Assembly: GCF_014712675.1 (NCBI RefSeq)
Contig: NZ_JACXSI010000024.1
Coordinates: forward strand, 1-58,129
Source of the DNA: Peribacillus faecalis
GTDB taxonomy: Bacteria; Bacillota; Bacilli; Bacillales; DSM-1321
Direction of reading: 5' to 3'
Length of the DNA: 58,129 bases
Under the pieces are notes generated by a model. It had not been told where the DNA came from. It searched no databases and saw only the letters and a list, made by a program, of their open reading frames with translations. The first letter of the stretch is position 1; every line of letters begins with the position of its first letter. Below are positions 8,668 through 17,439 of this stretch, in pieces. Both the position numbers and the translations under genes were made by a program.

Positions 8668-9171
8668 TTAAAATCTCGGAATATATTCTTTTAGATAAAA
8701 TCCATTTGCTAATCGTGAAACATGAACAGGTGGTGTTCGATTTGAATTATCCTCAAAATAATATACAGCCTTATTCTTTAAAAACCGATTCCAAATATCC
8801 TTTTTTCTGGTCTTATATTCCTTATCGCTTCCCCATGCAACAATAATAGTATCAGCACTCTCTATTGCCGACTGTATAGAGCTGTCGTTCTCCTTACCAA
8901 TAAAATCAGGTTTTGCAGACAGTTTCTTTGAGTCAGTTTCTATAAAGGCAAATAGATTCACAACTTCTAATGAACCGTAATTATTATCAATACAGAAGTT
9001 AAGACAACGGTTAATAGATAAATCATTTTTCAGGACATTTGCTATACTTGGATTAAGCATAACAATAGTTGCTTTCTTTAAGTTCCTATCCCAAATTCTA
9101 GTTAATGAATATCTAAAAGTAGGATTTTTATAATTATCAAAAGTTGCATCAAACTCCATTAACATTCCCAT
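8668..9171 (-). CDS. DUF1643 domain-containing protein
   Basis: A 167-residue protein with the DUF1643 hallmarks: RYSLTRIWD near residue 20, the VMLNPSIAN motif near 36-44, RCLNFC, a VVNLFAF strand near 70-76, and IGKENDSSI followed by VAWG near 111-114. Members are common on phages, plasmids and genomic islands; the biochemical function is unknown. The ATG has AGGAGAG 8 bases upstream. Its presence inside a repeat-bounded patch fits horizontal origin. Confidence 0.88.
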   Translation of the reverse strand: MGMLMEFDATFDNYKNPTFRYSLTRIWDRNLKKATIVMLNPSIANVLKNDLSINRCLNFCIDNNYGSLEVVNLFAFIETDSKKLSAKPDFIGKENDSSIQSAIESADTIIVAWGSDKEYKTRKKDIWNRFLKNKAVYYFEDNSNRTPPVHVSRLANGFYLKEYIPRF

Positions 9172-9283
9172 ATAATCACTCTCCTAGCCTATGAATATAA
9201 ACTTTCTGTTTCTACACCTTCAAAAGTTGTTTATTCATTTTCTAATGTTTCAAACACCACATTAATTTTGGATTTCTTCCTAA

Positions 9284-9410
9284 CTAGCCGCTTCCAGTAC
9301 ATAAAACTGATATTGATTAGGATCATCCGCTAACAATTTAACAATTCCTTCTCCATGTTCTCAAATCTTTGTTCTTCCAACCCGGCAATCAAGCGCTTAA
9401 AAAAATCGAC
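9284..9410 (-). pseudogene. Decayed coding remnant, two frames
   Basis: On the minus strand FKRLIAGLEEQRFE reads in one frame and then GIVKLLADDPNQYQFYVLEA in the next, ending with TAG at 9284-9286. The texture is that of a real protein C terminus split by a frameshift near 9358. No start or family is recognised. This accounts for part of the 350-base gap between the DUF1643 and GTPase genes; the rest shows nothing. Confidence 0.35.
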
Positions 9411-9522
9411 CAAAAATATAGGTCTTATAACTGCTTAAATTAACAGACCAACGTATGAAGTCGGTTGATTTTCATAAAATACGATTCTAATTCATGTAGT
9501 ATCGAAATACTCATTCAATCAA

Positions 9523-10827
9523 CTATTTTCCTTCAAACTCATCCTTCGCTTCTTTTTTTGATTTTTCTAAAACACCTTTTGCTTCATAAGTTGTTTTTCC
9601 ATCAATATAATATGCTATTGCAGCTTGTCCAATTGCATAGGTTCCAGAATATGCTATTGCACTGCTAATAACCGATCCTGAAGATGGCACTACAAAATTT
9701 AATAATTTGGCCCCTTGTTGTGCAACAAAGCGAAGCGCTACACCTAAAGCAGCTACTCCCCCTACGGCAACAATGAATTCTCTGGCGGCTTTCCCATTAA
9801 TTTGTTTACCGTTTATATATGCAATTATCGTAACTTCTATAATTTGTATAGGCAATAAAATAGCGATATCACTAAGCGGTATAGGGGTTACAGCAACTGC
9901 TGCACTAGCCATAGAGAAGGATTTCACCATTCTATTGGCAATTTTTTTTATCGCTACTTCAATTTTATTGGTAAGTATTAGATATACCGCTGCCCGAAAA
10001 TCCATATTCTCTTCTAGAAAATTTACTAGTTTATCGATATTATAACGCCCATCAAATTCAATAGTTAATTGACTCTGTTCTTCCCGACTTAATATTTCAG
10101 GTTCTTCATGACTCCATTCAATATAAGATGAAACCGGAATGATAAATGAATCATTTATTCCTACTTCATTAAGGACTTTACGTACTTGTTCCTCTTTAAT
10201 TTTTATATTAGCTTTTTTCTTCTCTGTATAACGGTCAGGCTCTTTTATTCGAGATGGCTCAATATCATCAATTCTAGTGATTACAGTAACTAATGGAACT
10301 TCTATTTCAAGGTCTTCGTAAAATTCCTTTAAATAAAGAGAATCTTCTTTTAGAGTAGATCTATCTGCACCATTAGTTAATAATAAAAATGCATCTGGTT
10401 CAAACTCTTCTATAACCTTTTTAAAGTCATCTTCTGCTGAAGAGTCTTTGACTTGCAGCGATTCTTTAATCCCTCGAGTATCAATAATTTCAAAAATCAC
10501 TTCACCGTTTGATTCATAATTATAAGATTCATAAACTTTTGTCCCCACTTCTATCGCACTTGTTTTGGCAAGATACTTACCGAAAATTGCATTGATAAGA
10601 CTACTTTTTCCAACACCTGTACGCCCTGTCAATACCAATCTTGGTGGTCTTTTTTCTTTAATACCTGTTATGATTTCATTTATTTCTTCTGATTTCATCA
10701 TCTTTAAAACAGTTTCTTTAACTTTCTTAGGAATTGCAAAATCTAAATTATCTATTAAGGTTTCAACTGATTCTAGTGTTTTAACTATTTGATTTAATCT
10801 TGCTTCTAATATTTCTTTATTTTTCAT
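9523..10827 (-). CDS. TRAFAC-class GTPase with C-terminal DUF697 membrane domain
   Basis: A 434-residue protein. The GTPase domain shows G1 GRTGVGKSSLIN near residue 68, G3 DTRG near 115 and G4 TRID near 184. After a coiled region comes a DUF697 (YcjF-like) segment with two or more hydrophobic helices (SMASAAVAVTPIPLSDIAILL, split by short turns) from about residue 300 to 400. Such GTPase-DUF697 proteins are inner-membrane associated and proposed to act in stress or membrane functions; no precise role is established. It is a lone gene within the repeat-bounded patch. A short acidic/lysine-rich tail follows the last hydrophobic helix. Confidence 0.88.
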   Translation of the reverse strand: MKNKEILEARLNQIVKTLESVETLIDNLDFAIPKKVKETVLKMMKSEEINEIITGIKEKRPPRLVLTGRTGVGKSSLINAIFGKYLAKTSAIEVGTKVYESYNYESNGEVIFEIIDTRGIKESLQVKDSSAEDDFKKVIEEFEPDAFLLLTNGADRSTLKEDSLYLKEFYEDLEIEVPLVTVITRIDDIEPSRIKEPDRYTEKKKANIKIKEEQVRKVLNEVGINDSFIIPVSSYIEWSHEEPEILSREEQSQLTIEFDGRYNIDKLVNFLEENMDFRAAVYLILTNKIEVAIKKIANRMVKSFSMASAAVAVTPIPLSDIAILLPIQIIEVTIIAYINGKQINGKAAREFIVAVGGVAALGVALRFVAQQGAKLLNFVVPSSGSVISSAIAYSGTYAIGQAAIAYYIDGKTTYEAKGVLEKSKKEAKDEFEGK

Positions 10828-11267
10828 GGCATATCATTCCCTTATAATAGTTTTCAGCTACACAATATTCCTAATACTAGCAATTCCCTATAAAGCTAGT
10901 TATATTATACTATATATACCATACCCAGTTTATAATATTCAGGAAACTAAGGATAAAACAACATAAACAGCTGACAACGATGCCAGAAATATATTAAGAC
11001 CAAATCAATCAGTAAGTCGTAGACAATTACCTGATTCCTAATTGTTTAGCAAGTTAAATACTGTAATCTGTTATCACTTTATAACAAGTTAATATGCATC
11101 ATTTTTTATTATAGTTCCCTTTCCAAATAGTGGATGTTCAACAATATCTCCTTGAAAATAAGTGAATATTAACAAACACCAAACAGGCGAATGACCTTTT
11201 TTAATAAAGATACAAAAAAGCCCCAATCCCTTGCAGTACAAGAAATTAGAACTTCCTAAAAAGTGAA

Positions 11268-11294
11268 GGTTCCGGCGGGGCTCGAACCAGCGAC
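11268..11294 (-). other. Remnant of a tRNA 3' end (T-arm and acceptor strand)
   Basis: On the minus strand GGTCGCTGGTTCGAGCCCC leads into GCCGGAACC. This looks like the T-loop (TTCGAGC) and the 3' acceptor strand of a tRNA, but one T-stem pair is broken and there is no 5' half, anticodon arm or CCA. It therefore looks like an old attachment-site remnant and not a tRNA gene. Confidence 0.5.
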
Positions 11295-11299
11295 CTCTA

Positions 11300-11322
11300 C
11301 CCTGTCAATCTCAAGAGTTGTC
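11300..11322. repeat. Right copy of the repeat flanking the accessory patch
   Basis: Nineteen of 23 bases match 7975-7997 in the same orientation. Here the repeat adjoins the tRNA-end remnant, supporting an attachment-site origin. The patch between the copies is about 3.3 kb. Confidence 0.6.
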
Positions 11323-11520
11323 TCTCTTACTTCTATTGTTTCTAGAACCTTTAATGATTGTTGGATTTTTTGGGTCTTCCACTAGTTTTCTTCTAATTTC
11401 AGAAAGGGCGCACACCATCCGCTCGTTGCTCAGCTATTTTTCGTTCAACAGCTTCCTTTGAATCATAATTTTTTAAATCCCCTAAAAAGTCCCAACCAAG
11501 TGCAATTAGATCCTCTTTTC
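11311..11520 (-). pseudogene. Frameshifted small ORF after the FtsX permease gene
   Basis: Immediately after the permease stop an AAAAGAGG ribosome-site-like run is followed by a frame reading LIALGWDFLGDLKNY and ending ADGVRPF at 11399. Reading resumes one base later as EIRRKLVEDPKNPTIIKG to a TGA at 11311. Together they would give roughly 70 residues. No start codon is clear and no family is recognised. It may be a recently broken small protein gene. Confidence 0.35.
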
Positions 11521-11521
11521 C

Positions 11522-13864
11522 CTACTCCCTCATCAAACTATAAGCAGAAATCTTCCTAATCCCTAAAGATACAATCATCGAAACAACATAGCCTAAAACA
11601 AGAAGCGCCGCACAAACGATTAGAATATTCGGTAAATGAACGATAAAGTCTAAACGGTTAATACCGGCGCTTGAAAAAACTACAGAAAGCATAGGATTGA
11701 TGAGAAAATACCCTAATGCCCCGCCGATGGCCACTCCTGCCGTAATTACTGGCAAAAAACTGATGGAAATTTGGTACATAAGTTGAATCGTTGAGTAGCC
11801 TATTGCTTTCATGACACCAAATTCTTTTTTGCTTTTAATAATCATCGTTTTGATAACCAAGTATAGGATCATCACGACAACTATAACGGTAATAATCAGA
11901 ACCATTAACATAACTGCAAACACTGCTGTTGTATACATCGTAATTTGACTCTCAAGCGTTTCATGTAAATCTATTGTATCAACGATATAATCTCCGTATT
12001 GTTTCTGAACGTTTTCGATGAAGTTTTTGTTTGATATACCATTCAAATAGACATAAAGGGTCGAGCCTTGATAATCTGAATACATTCGCTGCATGCCGTC
12101 CCTCGTTAAGGAGGCTACTTGCCCTGAATGACTCATTGACTGGCTGATACCTGTTACTAGAAAACGCTCTGTTTCCGCTCCATAGTCTACTTCGACTGTA
12201 TCTCCGAGCCCTTTATTGATTTGATTTGAAACAACCCAAGAAATCGATATTTCATTTTCGTATTTTGGCTGACGACCTTCAAATACTATATTGTTTTCCA
12301 ATTGGTTAAAGTTATCTGTAATATTTGTCTCTACATTTTGACCATCAACCATTGTTGCAATCGAATCAAGTATAATCACTTTCCTAACATCGTCCATTTT
12401 TTCAAGGTTGCTTCGAAGTTCCCGTACATCCGCATCCGGCTTAACGTAGATCATCACATTGGAATATTCCACACCGAATAGGTTCACGAAAGCCGTTTTG
12501 TCAGAAGCAATATTGTAATAAAGCACCACTGAAAAAACAGAAGCAAACGTTAATGCGATAATAATGAGCAGGATCATGAAATTTTGTTTAACATTTGACA
12601 GCATCGACTTAATAGCAAGCAAAACATGGAGCCCGCCACCCTCTTTCTCCAATGGAAAGTGATTTTTTCTGAAGCTGTGCGTTTGAATACCACCTCGAAG
12701 CGCTGCAATAGGCAAAATACTCCGGATCCGGAAAGCAGATAGTAAGGTCACAATAACAACACTTATAACAACTAAAGCAATACAGATAAGATTGATGAGC
12801 ATATCGAAGCCTACAATCCATATCAATCCGGATAAGGAGGTAATGATTCCGCCAATCATAGGCATTAAGGCGTAGGACAATGCCACTCCTACGACACTTG
12901 CACTAAAAGTAATGAACACAAACTGCAAAATAATGGACGATATAATTTGCCTGCTCGTATAGCCGATTGCCTTAAGTATTCCGATATTCGCCATCCCATC
13001 TTCAATGCTATTCGATATACGATACTTAATGACAATGAGTGAAACAAGCACGATCATGACGGCGAAAGCCACTAAAATCATGGTCACAATATTAACAGTC
13101 ATCGTGTTCACACTTTTCACCGTTTCAATGTCTAATCTCCAAATATTTGAAGTCAGTTCATCTACCGGCAAAGGAAACTCCTTCTTAAAGTCATTCATTA
13201 GCTTTGTGGATTGTGTTTTGTCTTCCATCACAGCAGATATAATCCAGCCTTTTGATCCATTATCTAGTTCGTCTGCTAATGTTCGATATGAAGCTTCTGG
13301 TAACGCAAATTTCATCACGCCAAAATTGGTCATTCCCATCATCGTCGTTTCAAAGAAGCCGGCAATTCGATACTCATAAACTATATCTTGATAAGTAATG
13401 TTCAAGTCATCACCTAACTCATATCCGCCATTCGTTTTAAAACTGTAAGGAACAAAAATGTCTTGACCACTTGAATCATTTAATTTTTCTACCAATTTCA
13501 TCGTTCCGATACTACGATTATAATCTGCATTTAAAATAGAAATCTCATTACTTAATTCACTATTGCCATAAGCAAACTTGGCAAATTCCATGTTGATCAT
13601 TTCTTCCTTTTCTGTCGATGTTACCCCGGGATAGTTCTTAATAAATGCTTCATAGTCTGATTGAAAACTGGCGTGATCCATGCTGAGAATTACGTGAGGA
13701 TCTTTTAATTGTTCAACTTTATCATCAAAGAAAGCATTCACTTGAGTCATAACCATTAAACCTACGTTCAACAGCAAAGCAGCAACTAAAATAAAGATAA
13801 ATAGAGACCCTGTTGCCAATTTACTTTTTCTAATATTAGCAAGAGCTAATTTAATGATTTTCAT
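11522..13864 (-). CDS. ABC transporter permease with two FtsX/MacB-like domains
   Basis: A 780-residue permease. One membrane segment at about 17-39 is followed by a large extracytoplasmic domain (about 45-255), three segments (about 258-390), another at about 425-450, a second extracytoplasmic domain (about 455-640) and three final segments. This is the duplicated FtsX layout. NIGILKAIGYTSRQI and FGVMKAIGYSTIQLM mark the same cytoplasmic motif in each half. It pairs with the ATPase one base upstream; together with the two-component system further upstream it resembles peptide-sensing or peptide-exporting modules. It is not the 10-segment BceB type. The substrate is unknown. Confidence 0.88.
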   Translation of the reverse strand: MKIIKLALANIRKSKLATGSLFIFILVAALLLNVGLMVMTQVNAFFDDKVEQLKDPHVILSMDHASFQSDYEAFIKNYPGVTSTEKEEMINMEFAKFAYGNSELSNEISILNADYNRSIGTMKLVEKLNDSSGQDIFVPYSFKTNGGYELGDDLNITYQDIVYEYRIAGFFETTMMGMTNFGVMKFALPEASYRTLADELDNGSKGWIISAVMEDKTQSTKLMNDFKKEFPLPVDELTSNIWRLDIETVKSVNTMTVNIVTMILVAFAVMIVLVSLIVIKYRISNSIEDGMANIGILKAIGYTSRQIISSIILQFVFITFSASVVGVALSYALMPMIGGIITSLSGLIWIVGFDMLINLICIALVVISVVIVTLLSAFRIRSILPIAALRGGIQTHSFRKNHFPLEKEGGGLHVLLAIKSMLSNVKQNFMILLIIIALTFASVFSVVLYYNIASDKTAFVNLFGVEYSNVMIYVKPDADVRELRSNLEKMDDVRKVIILDSIATMVDGQNVETNITDNFNQLENNIVFEGRQPKYENEISISWVVSNQINKGLGDTVEVDYGAETERFLVTGISQSMSHSGQVASLTRDGMQRMYSDYQGSTLYVYLNGISNKNFIENVQKQYGDYIVDTIDLHETLESQITMYTTAVFAVMLMVLIITVIVVVMILYLVIKTMIIKSKKEFGVMKAIGYSTIQLMYQISISFLPVITAGVAIGGALGYFLINPMLSVVFSSAGINRLDFIVHLPNILIVCAALLVLGYVVSMIVSLGIRKISAYSLMRE

Positions 13865-13865
13865 A

Positions 13866-14627
13866 TTACCACCCCATCTCTGCGAGGAAATGTTTTAACT
13901 TTTCATGGCGTTCGACATGCGCTTCCTCACTATACGTACCTAACTGCAAATCACCGCAAATGACGCCATCTCGCAAATATAAAATTCGATTTCCACGTAA
14001 AGCGGTTTTCAGATCGTGAGTAACCATGACTATGCTTTGCCCGTTTCGATTGACATCTGTTAAAACATTTAACACATTATCACTCGATGCCGAGTTTAAG
14101 GCACCAGTTGGTTCGTCTGCAAAAACGATTTTGGGACGGTTAATCACAGCGCGCACAATGCCGACTCGTTGGGCCTCACCACCAGAAAGCTGCGACGGAA
14201 ACTTAGACCATGCGTTTTCATTAATCCCTACTTGCAATAATAATTCTTTCGCTCTTTTTACGAGTTCACGCTTATTTTTATTGACTAAAAGCCCGCTTGC
14301 CAACACATTGTCGAGCACACTCATATTGTCGAGTAAATAAATTTGTTGGAAAATGAATCCGCAGTTATTTCTTCGGAAAACAGCCAGTTGATCATTGTTT
14401 AATTTGCATATATTTTTACCAGCAAAATCAATTTCACCTAATGTCGGTTTATCCATCCCGCTTAATGCATAAAGTAAAGTCGATTTCCCTGATCCTGAAC
14501 TCCCCATGATGACTGTAAAGTCCCCTTCTGTTAAACTAATATCTAAATTTTTCAAAACGTGCTGTTGCATCCCACCACTTGAAAAGGTTTTACACAGCTT
14601 CTCCGTCTTAATAATTATCTTTGTCAT
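13866..14627 (-). CDS. ABC transporter ATP-binding protein (LolD/MacB/BceA group)
   Basis: A 253-residue ATPase with Walker A MGSSGSGKSTLLYALSG, the FIFQQ Q-loop, signature LSGGEAQRVGI, Walker B IVFADEPTGALNS and H-loop VTHDLKTA. The ADEPTGALNS form is typical of the group that drives FtsX-type permeases. It is followed after one base by the permease gene. It has its own promoter region, because the two-component operon upstream ends in a terminator; four direct repeats lie in that region. Confidence 0.93.
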   Translation of the reverse strand: MTKIIIKTEKLCKTFSSGGMQQHVLKNLDISLTEGDFTVIMGSSGSGKSTLLYALSGMDKPTLGEIDFAGKNICKLNNDQLAVFRRNNCGFIFQQIYLLDNMSVLDNVLASGLLVNKNKRELVKRAKELLLQVGINENAWSKFPSQLSGGEAQRVGIVRAVINRPKIVFADEPTGALNSASSDNVLNVLTDVNRNGQSIVMVTHDLKTALRGNRILYLRDGVICGDLQLGTYSEEAHVERHEKLKHFLAEMGW

Positions 14628-14656
14628 GATTTTGCACTCTCCCTTTATTTTTCCTC

Positions 14657-14689
14657 AAAAAAAAAGACCGTAATAATGTTCACAGTCTT
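14657..14689 (-). terminator. Terminator of the response regulator/histidine kinase operon
   Basis: AAGACCGT (14664-14671) pairs with ACAGTCTT (14682-14689) and the minus-strand arm is followed by nine T (A-run 14657-14665). It separates the two-component operon from the ABC genes, which lie 30 bases further on. Confidence 0.75.
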
Positions 14690-14703
14690 ATCATACAAAA
14701 TCA

Positions 14704-14747
14704 ATTCTTGTTAAATCTTTATGCAATTCTTAACCGATTCTTAATTA
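14704..14747. promoter_or_regulatory. Four 11-bp-phased direct repeats, probable response regulator binding sites
   Basis: On the plus strand ATTCTTGTTAA (14704), ATCTTTATGCA (14715), ATTCTTAACCG (14726) and ATTCTTAATTA (14737) start exactly 11 bases apart. The minus-strand consensus is TTAAGAAT. OmpR-family regulators commonly bind tandem direct repeats spaced about one helical turn. The cluster lies between the kinase stop codon and the ABC operon, so control of the ABC genes by the adjacent regulator is likely (inference). Confidence 0.6.
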
Positions 14748-16004
14748 TGCGAGCTTGATTTTCAAGACTACTGTAAAACCATCTTTTCGGTTGTAACAGT
14801 GTATTTCACCGTCCATGTTTTCCATAAAAAACTTCGATATATAGAGGCCCAGTCCTGAACCGTTCTTGCCTTCAACATTTTTGCCACGAAAATATTTGTT
14901 GAACAGCAACGGTAATTCCTCTTCGCTAATTCCTGCTCCGAAGTCTGATATGAGGAGTTCAAGATAGCCTTGATTGATGTGTGAATTAATGTTAATCTTT
15001 GTTCCCGCATATTTATAAGAATTACTAATAACATTGTCTATCACCTGCTGCATCCGTACTGAATCGATCAATATAATGCATGGCGGAATTGGTTCATAAT
15101 GTATTTGCTGATCATAGTTGACGTTTTCAATCATACCGGCCAGTACTTCGCTCGATTGTTCACTGACAGTTATTTTTAACTGCTGTAGTTCTTCTAAAGT
15201 GGCATGAAACATATCGGTAACAAGTAAATTGATTTGCTCTGCTTTCGAGTAAATCGTATTCACTTGCTTCATGACCTTTTCATCTTTTACTTGCACGAGC
15301 ATCAATTCACTAATCGACTTTATGGAAGCGACAGGTGTCTTAATATCATGACTTAATGTAGCTACAAGCTCCTTCTTGCTGAGATTTAATTCATATTCCC
15401 TTTGCCGGGCGGCATCAAGTTCTTCACGTAATAAATCGAAGCTTTCTGTAAATGCGCCGAAATAATTATTGTTGTCCATTTTTAAGGGTATATCAAGATT
15501 TCCTCTCGCCACATTCGCAGCAAAAGTCTGCAGCTGCTGAAATGGTTTTAGGATTATTCTGTTAATATAAAGGATAAAAAGAAGCGTAATACTCATAATT
15601 AAGACAAAAATGACACTGATGGAAATAATCAGTTCACTTTTCATTTGCTCGAACATCTCTTGTTCATTATGACGGATAACGAGTTTCCCGATAATCTCAT
15701 TATCTTTCTTCAAATCTATGATGGTATCTTTATTTTTAATGGAATCGTATAAATTGTTAAATTGATTGTACGGTGTTTGATAAATAACATTTTCGTTACG
15801 ATCGATAATTGAAAATGGTTGCTCTATATCAGTAAAAGTTTCGCTATTGATTTGTCCCCAATGCTGCTCGGCAGTTTTAGCTATTTCATTAATTGCTACA
15901 ATGTCCATCTCTGCCATGTTTTTATTTTTAATGGTCATTACGGAGAAGACTATACCTGCGCTAAAAACAGCAATAATCAAGATAATAACTAGTTTTAATC
16001 TCAT
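14745..16004 (-). CDS. Sensor histidine kinase
   Basis: A 419-residue kinase. Membrane segments at about 5-24 and 127-148 bracket a short extracytoplasmic sensor domain of about 100 residues; HAMP follows at about 150-200. The H-box is LVATLSHDIKTPVASIK (phosphorylated His near residue 220). The HATPase domain has the N-box VIDNVISNSYKYAG and G-boxes DFGAGIS and GSGLGLYISK. It overlaps the response regulator gene by four bases and is its cognate partner. The ligand is unknown; antimicrobial peptide or envelope stress would fit the ABC neighbour. Confidence 0.92.
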   Translation of the reverse strand: MRLKLVIILIIAVFSAGIVFSVMTIKNKNMAEMDIVAINEIAKTAEQHWGQINSETFTDIEQPFSIIDRNENVIYQTPYNQFNNLYDSIKNKDTIIDLKKDNEIIGKLVIRHNEQEMFEQMKSELIISISVIFVLIMSITLLFILYINRIILKPFQQLQTFAANVARGNLDIPLKMDNNNYFGAFTESFDLLREELDAARQREYELNLSKKELVATLSHDIKTPVASIKSISELMLVQVKDEKVMKQVNTIYSKAEQINLLVTDMFHATLEELQQLKITVSEQSSEVLAGMIENVNYDQQIHYEPIPPCIILIDSVRMQQVIDNVISNSYKYAGTKININSHINQGYLELLISDFGAGISEEELPLLFNKYFRGKNVEGKNGSGLGLYISKFFMENMDGEIHCYNRKDGFTVVLKIKLA

Positions 16005-16690
16005 GGATTGTTATCCTCTAATACATACCCTGTTCCCCACACCGTTTTTATAAATTGCGGGTCCTTTGGATTTCGTTCGATTTTTTCACGCAGGTGGCGA
16101 ATATGTACATTTAACGTGCCATCTCCGACAAATGAATCGCCCCACACATTGCGAAATAACTCGTCTTTTGTGATGATACGATTTTTATTTTTCGTCAAAT
16201 AATAGAGGAGTTTATATTCCATCGTCTTTAGGTGAATATCCTTGCCGTTTACACGAACACGATGAAGTTTCGGATCAATTTGAATTTGCCCGAACTGCAG
16301 TACTTCTTCTTGTTTTGCGGAACTGCTGCCATATCGTTTCAGCACTGCTTTCACTTTTGCCAGTAAAATACTTAATGTATACGGCTTTTGTATATAATCG
16401 TCACCGCCGATGTTAAGAGCGATTAGAACGTCATCATTACTGGAGCGGGCACTGATAAACAGAATAGGAATTTGCGTCTTTTGGCGAAGTTTTTTACATA
16501 AATCAAATCCCGATTCGTTACCAAGATTGATATCAAGCAAGATTACTGACGGTTCAAGTTCCTGCAAGAAGCGTTCGCATGCCTCGGCACTCGTCACAAA
16601 GGCCGTTTTCACTTCAAACATATTAAAATATTCACATGTCGTTTCAGCTAAAGCAACTTCATCATCAACAATTAAACAATCTACTTTCAT
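16001..16690 (-). CDS. OmpR/PhoB-family response regulator
   Basis: A 229-residue regulator. The receiver domain has the acidic pocket VDDE at 8-11, the phospho-acceptor Asp in VILLDINLG near residue 53, and the Lys in YIQKPY near 103. A winged-helix domain spans about 130-225 (GTLNVHIRHLREKIERNP). It is first in the operon and overlaps the kinase. The probable target is the ABC operon preceded by the 11-bp repeats. Confidence 0.93.
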   Translation of the reverse strand: MKVDCLIVDDEVALAETTCEYFNMFEVKTAFVTSAEACERFLQELEPSVILLDINLGNESGFDLCKKLRQKTQIPILFISARSSNDDVLIALNIGGDDYIQKPYTLSILLAKVKAVLKRYGSSSAKQEEVLQFGQIQIDPKLHRVRVNGKDIHLKTMEYKLLYYLTKNKNRIITKDELFRNVWGDSFVGDGTLNVHIRHLREKIERNPKDPQFIKTVWGTGYVLEDNNP

Positions 16691-16978
16691 CTTAAACCTC
16701 CCTTGGTTAAGAGGATAATTACAGTATACTTTATCTCGGGGTAAAGATGTAAAATTATGGTTAATTTTGCATTTTTCATCTCATTAGAGCAGAAATATCT
16801 GCAATTAATATGTTGGCCGTTTTAAACCCACATTTCCTACCTAGTTTAAGCTCAGGGATATCGAGGGAGCATAGGAGACTATTTAGATAATTCAGCGAAA
16901 CTATTATACTTATGTGAAACCAAATTTTTCTTTAATCGTATAATAATTAACAAGTTTAAATGCCAAGAGGTGTTAGTA

Positions 16979-17314
16979 ATGGATATAAAAACAAAAGAAG
17001 CGTTAGATGTAATTGAAAAAATAAAGTCACCAGATGATATAATTTATGAGGTTTTTAGAAGTGAAAAAAGGTCTGGTTGGTTCCATTTTTGGGATACCGT
17101 CTTTGATGTAATACCATCTACTACAACAAAGCTATTAAATGACAAGGTTATGTATTTAATTGCTTCTGAAAAAAGCGGGAAAATCATTGAAATCGAAAAC
17201 AGAACTATTACAAATATAACGGAAATACCTGGTTGGCTAAGTGATAAAAAAGAAAATTTCAAAAAAGTAGTTATAGATAATTACATATATAAGAAGTATA
17301 AAAAAATTTCTTAA
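16979..17314 (+). CDS. Hypothetical protein, 111 residues
   Basis: A small soluble protein with alternating charged and hydrophobic residues, no signal peptide and no membrane segment. The ATG at 16979 is 7 bases after AAGAGGTG; an earlier in-frame GTG at 16970 overlaps that ribosome site and is less likely. The central stretch VMYLIASEKSGKIIEIENR suggests a beta-rich fold. It is monocistronic, with a strong terminator after it. No family is recognised. Confidence 0.7.
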   Translation: MDIKTKEALDVIEKIKSPDDIIYEVFRSEKRSGWFHFWDTVFDVIPSTTTKLLNDKVMYLIASEKSGKIIEIENRTITNITEIPGWLSDKKENFKKVVIDNYIYKKYKKIS

Positions 17315-17365
17315 TCGAATAATCAGGAGATGATCAATGAATAGTTTACTTTAGTTTTACAAGGA

Positions 17366-17404
17366 TAGAGGGAAACCCAATGTATCAGGGTTTCCCTCTA
17401 TTTT
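17366..17404 (+). terminator. Terminator of the 111-residue hypothetical gene
   Basis: A perfect 13-bp stem (17366-17378 with 17388-17400) followed by TTTTA. It may also act on the convergent HNH gene, whose stop is at 17440. Confidence 0.85.
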
Positions 17405-17439
17405 ATGCCTACTCGATATTCAGCTAAAACATAGCCTCT

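Larger units (their letters stand above)
10828..11521. other. Gene-poor stretch with tRNA-end remnant and a decayed small ORF
   Basis: About 11.2-11.33 kb holds the right flanking repeat copy and a tRNA 3'-end-like segment; 11311-11520 holds a frameshifted coding remnant. The part from 10828 to about 11200 is AT-rich and shows only the presumed promoter of the GTPase gene. Confidence 0.5.

Noticed and set aside
11268-11294. An intact tRNA gene
   Set aside because: Only a T-arm and 3' acceptor strand are visible, one T-stem pair is broken, and there is no 5' half or anticodon arm.
16979-17314. Antitoxin or immunity role for the 111-residue protein beside the nuclease genes
   Set aside because: It is a separate transcript with its own terminator, faces the HNH gene tail to tail, and has no recognisable antitoxin fold.
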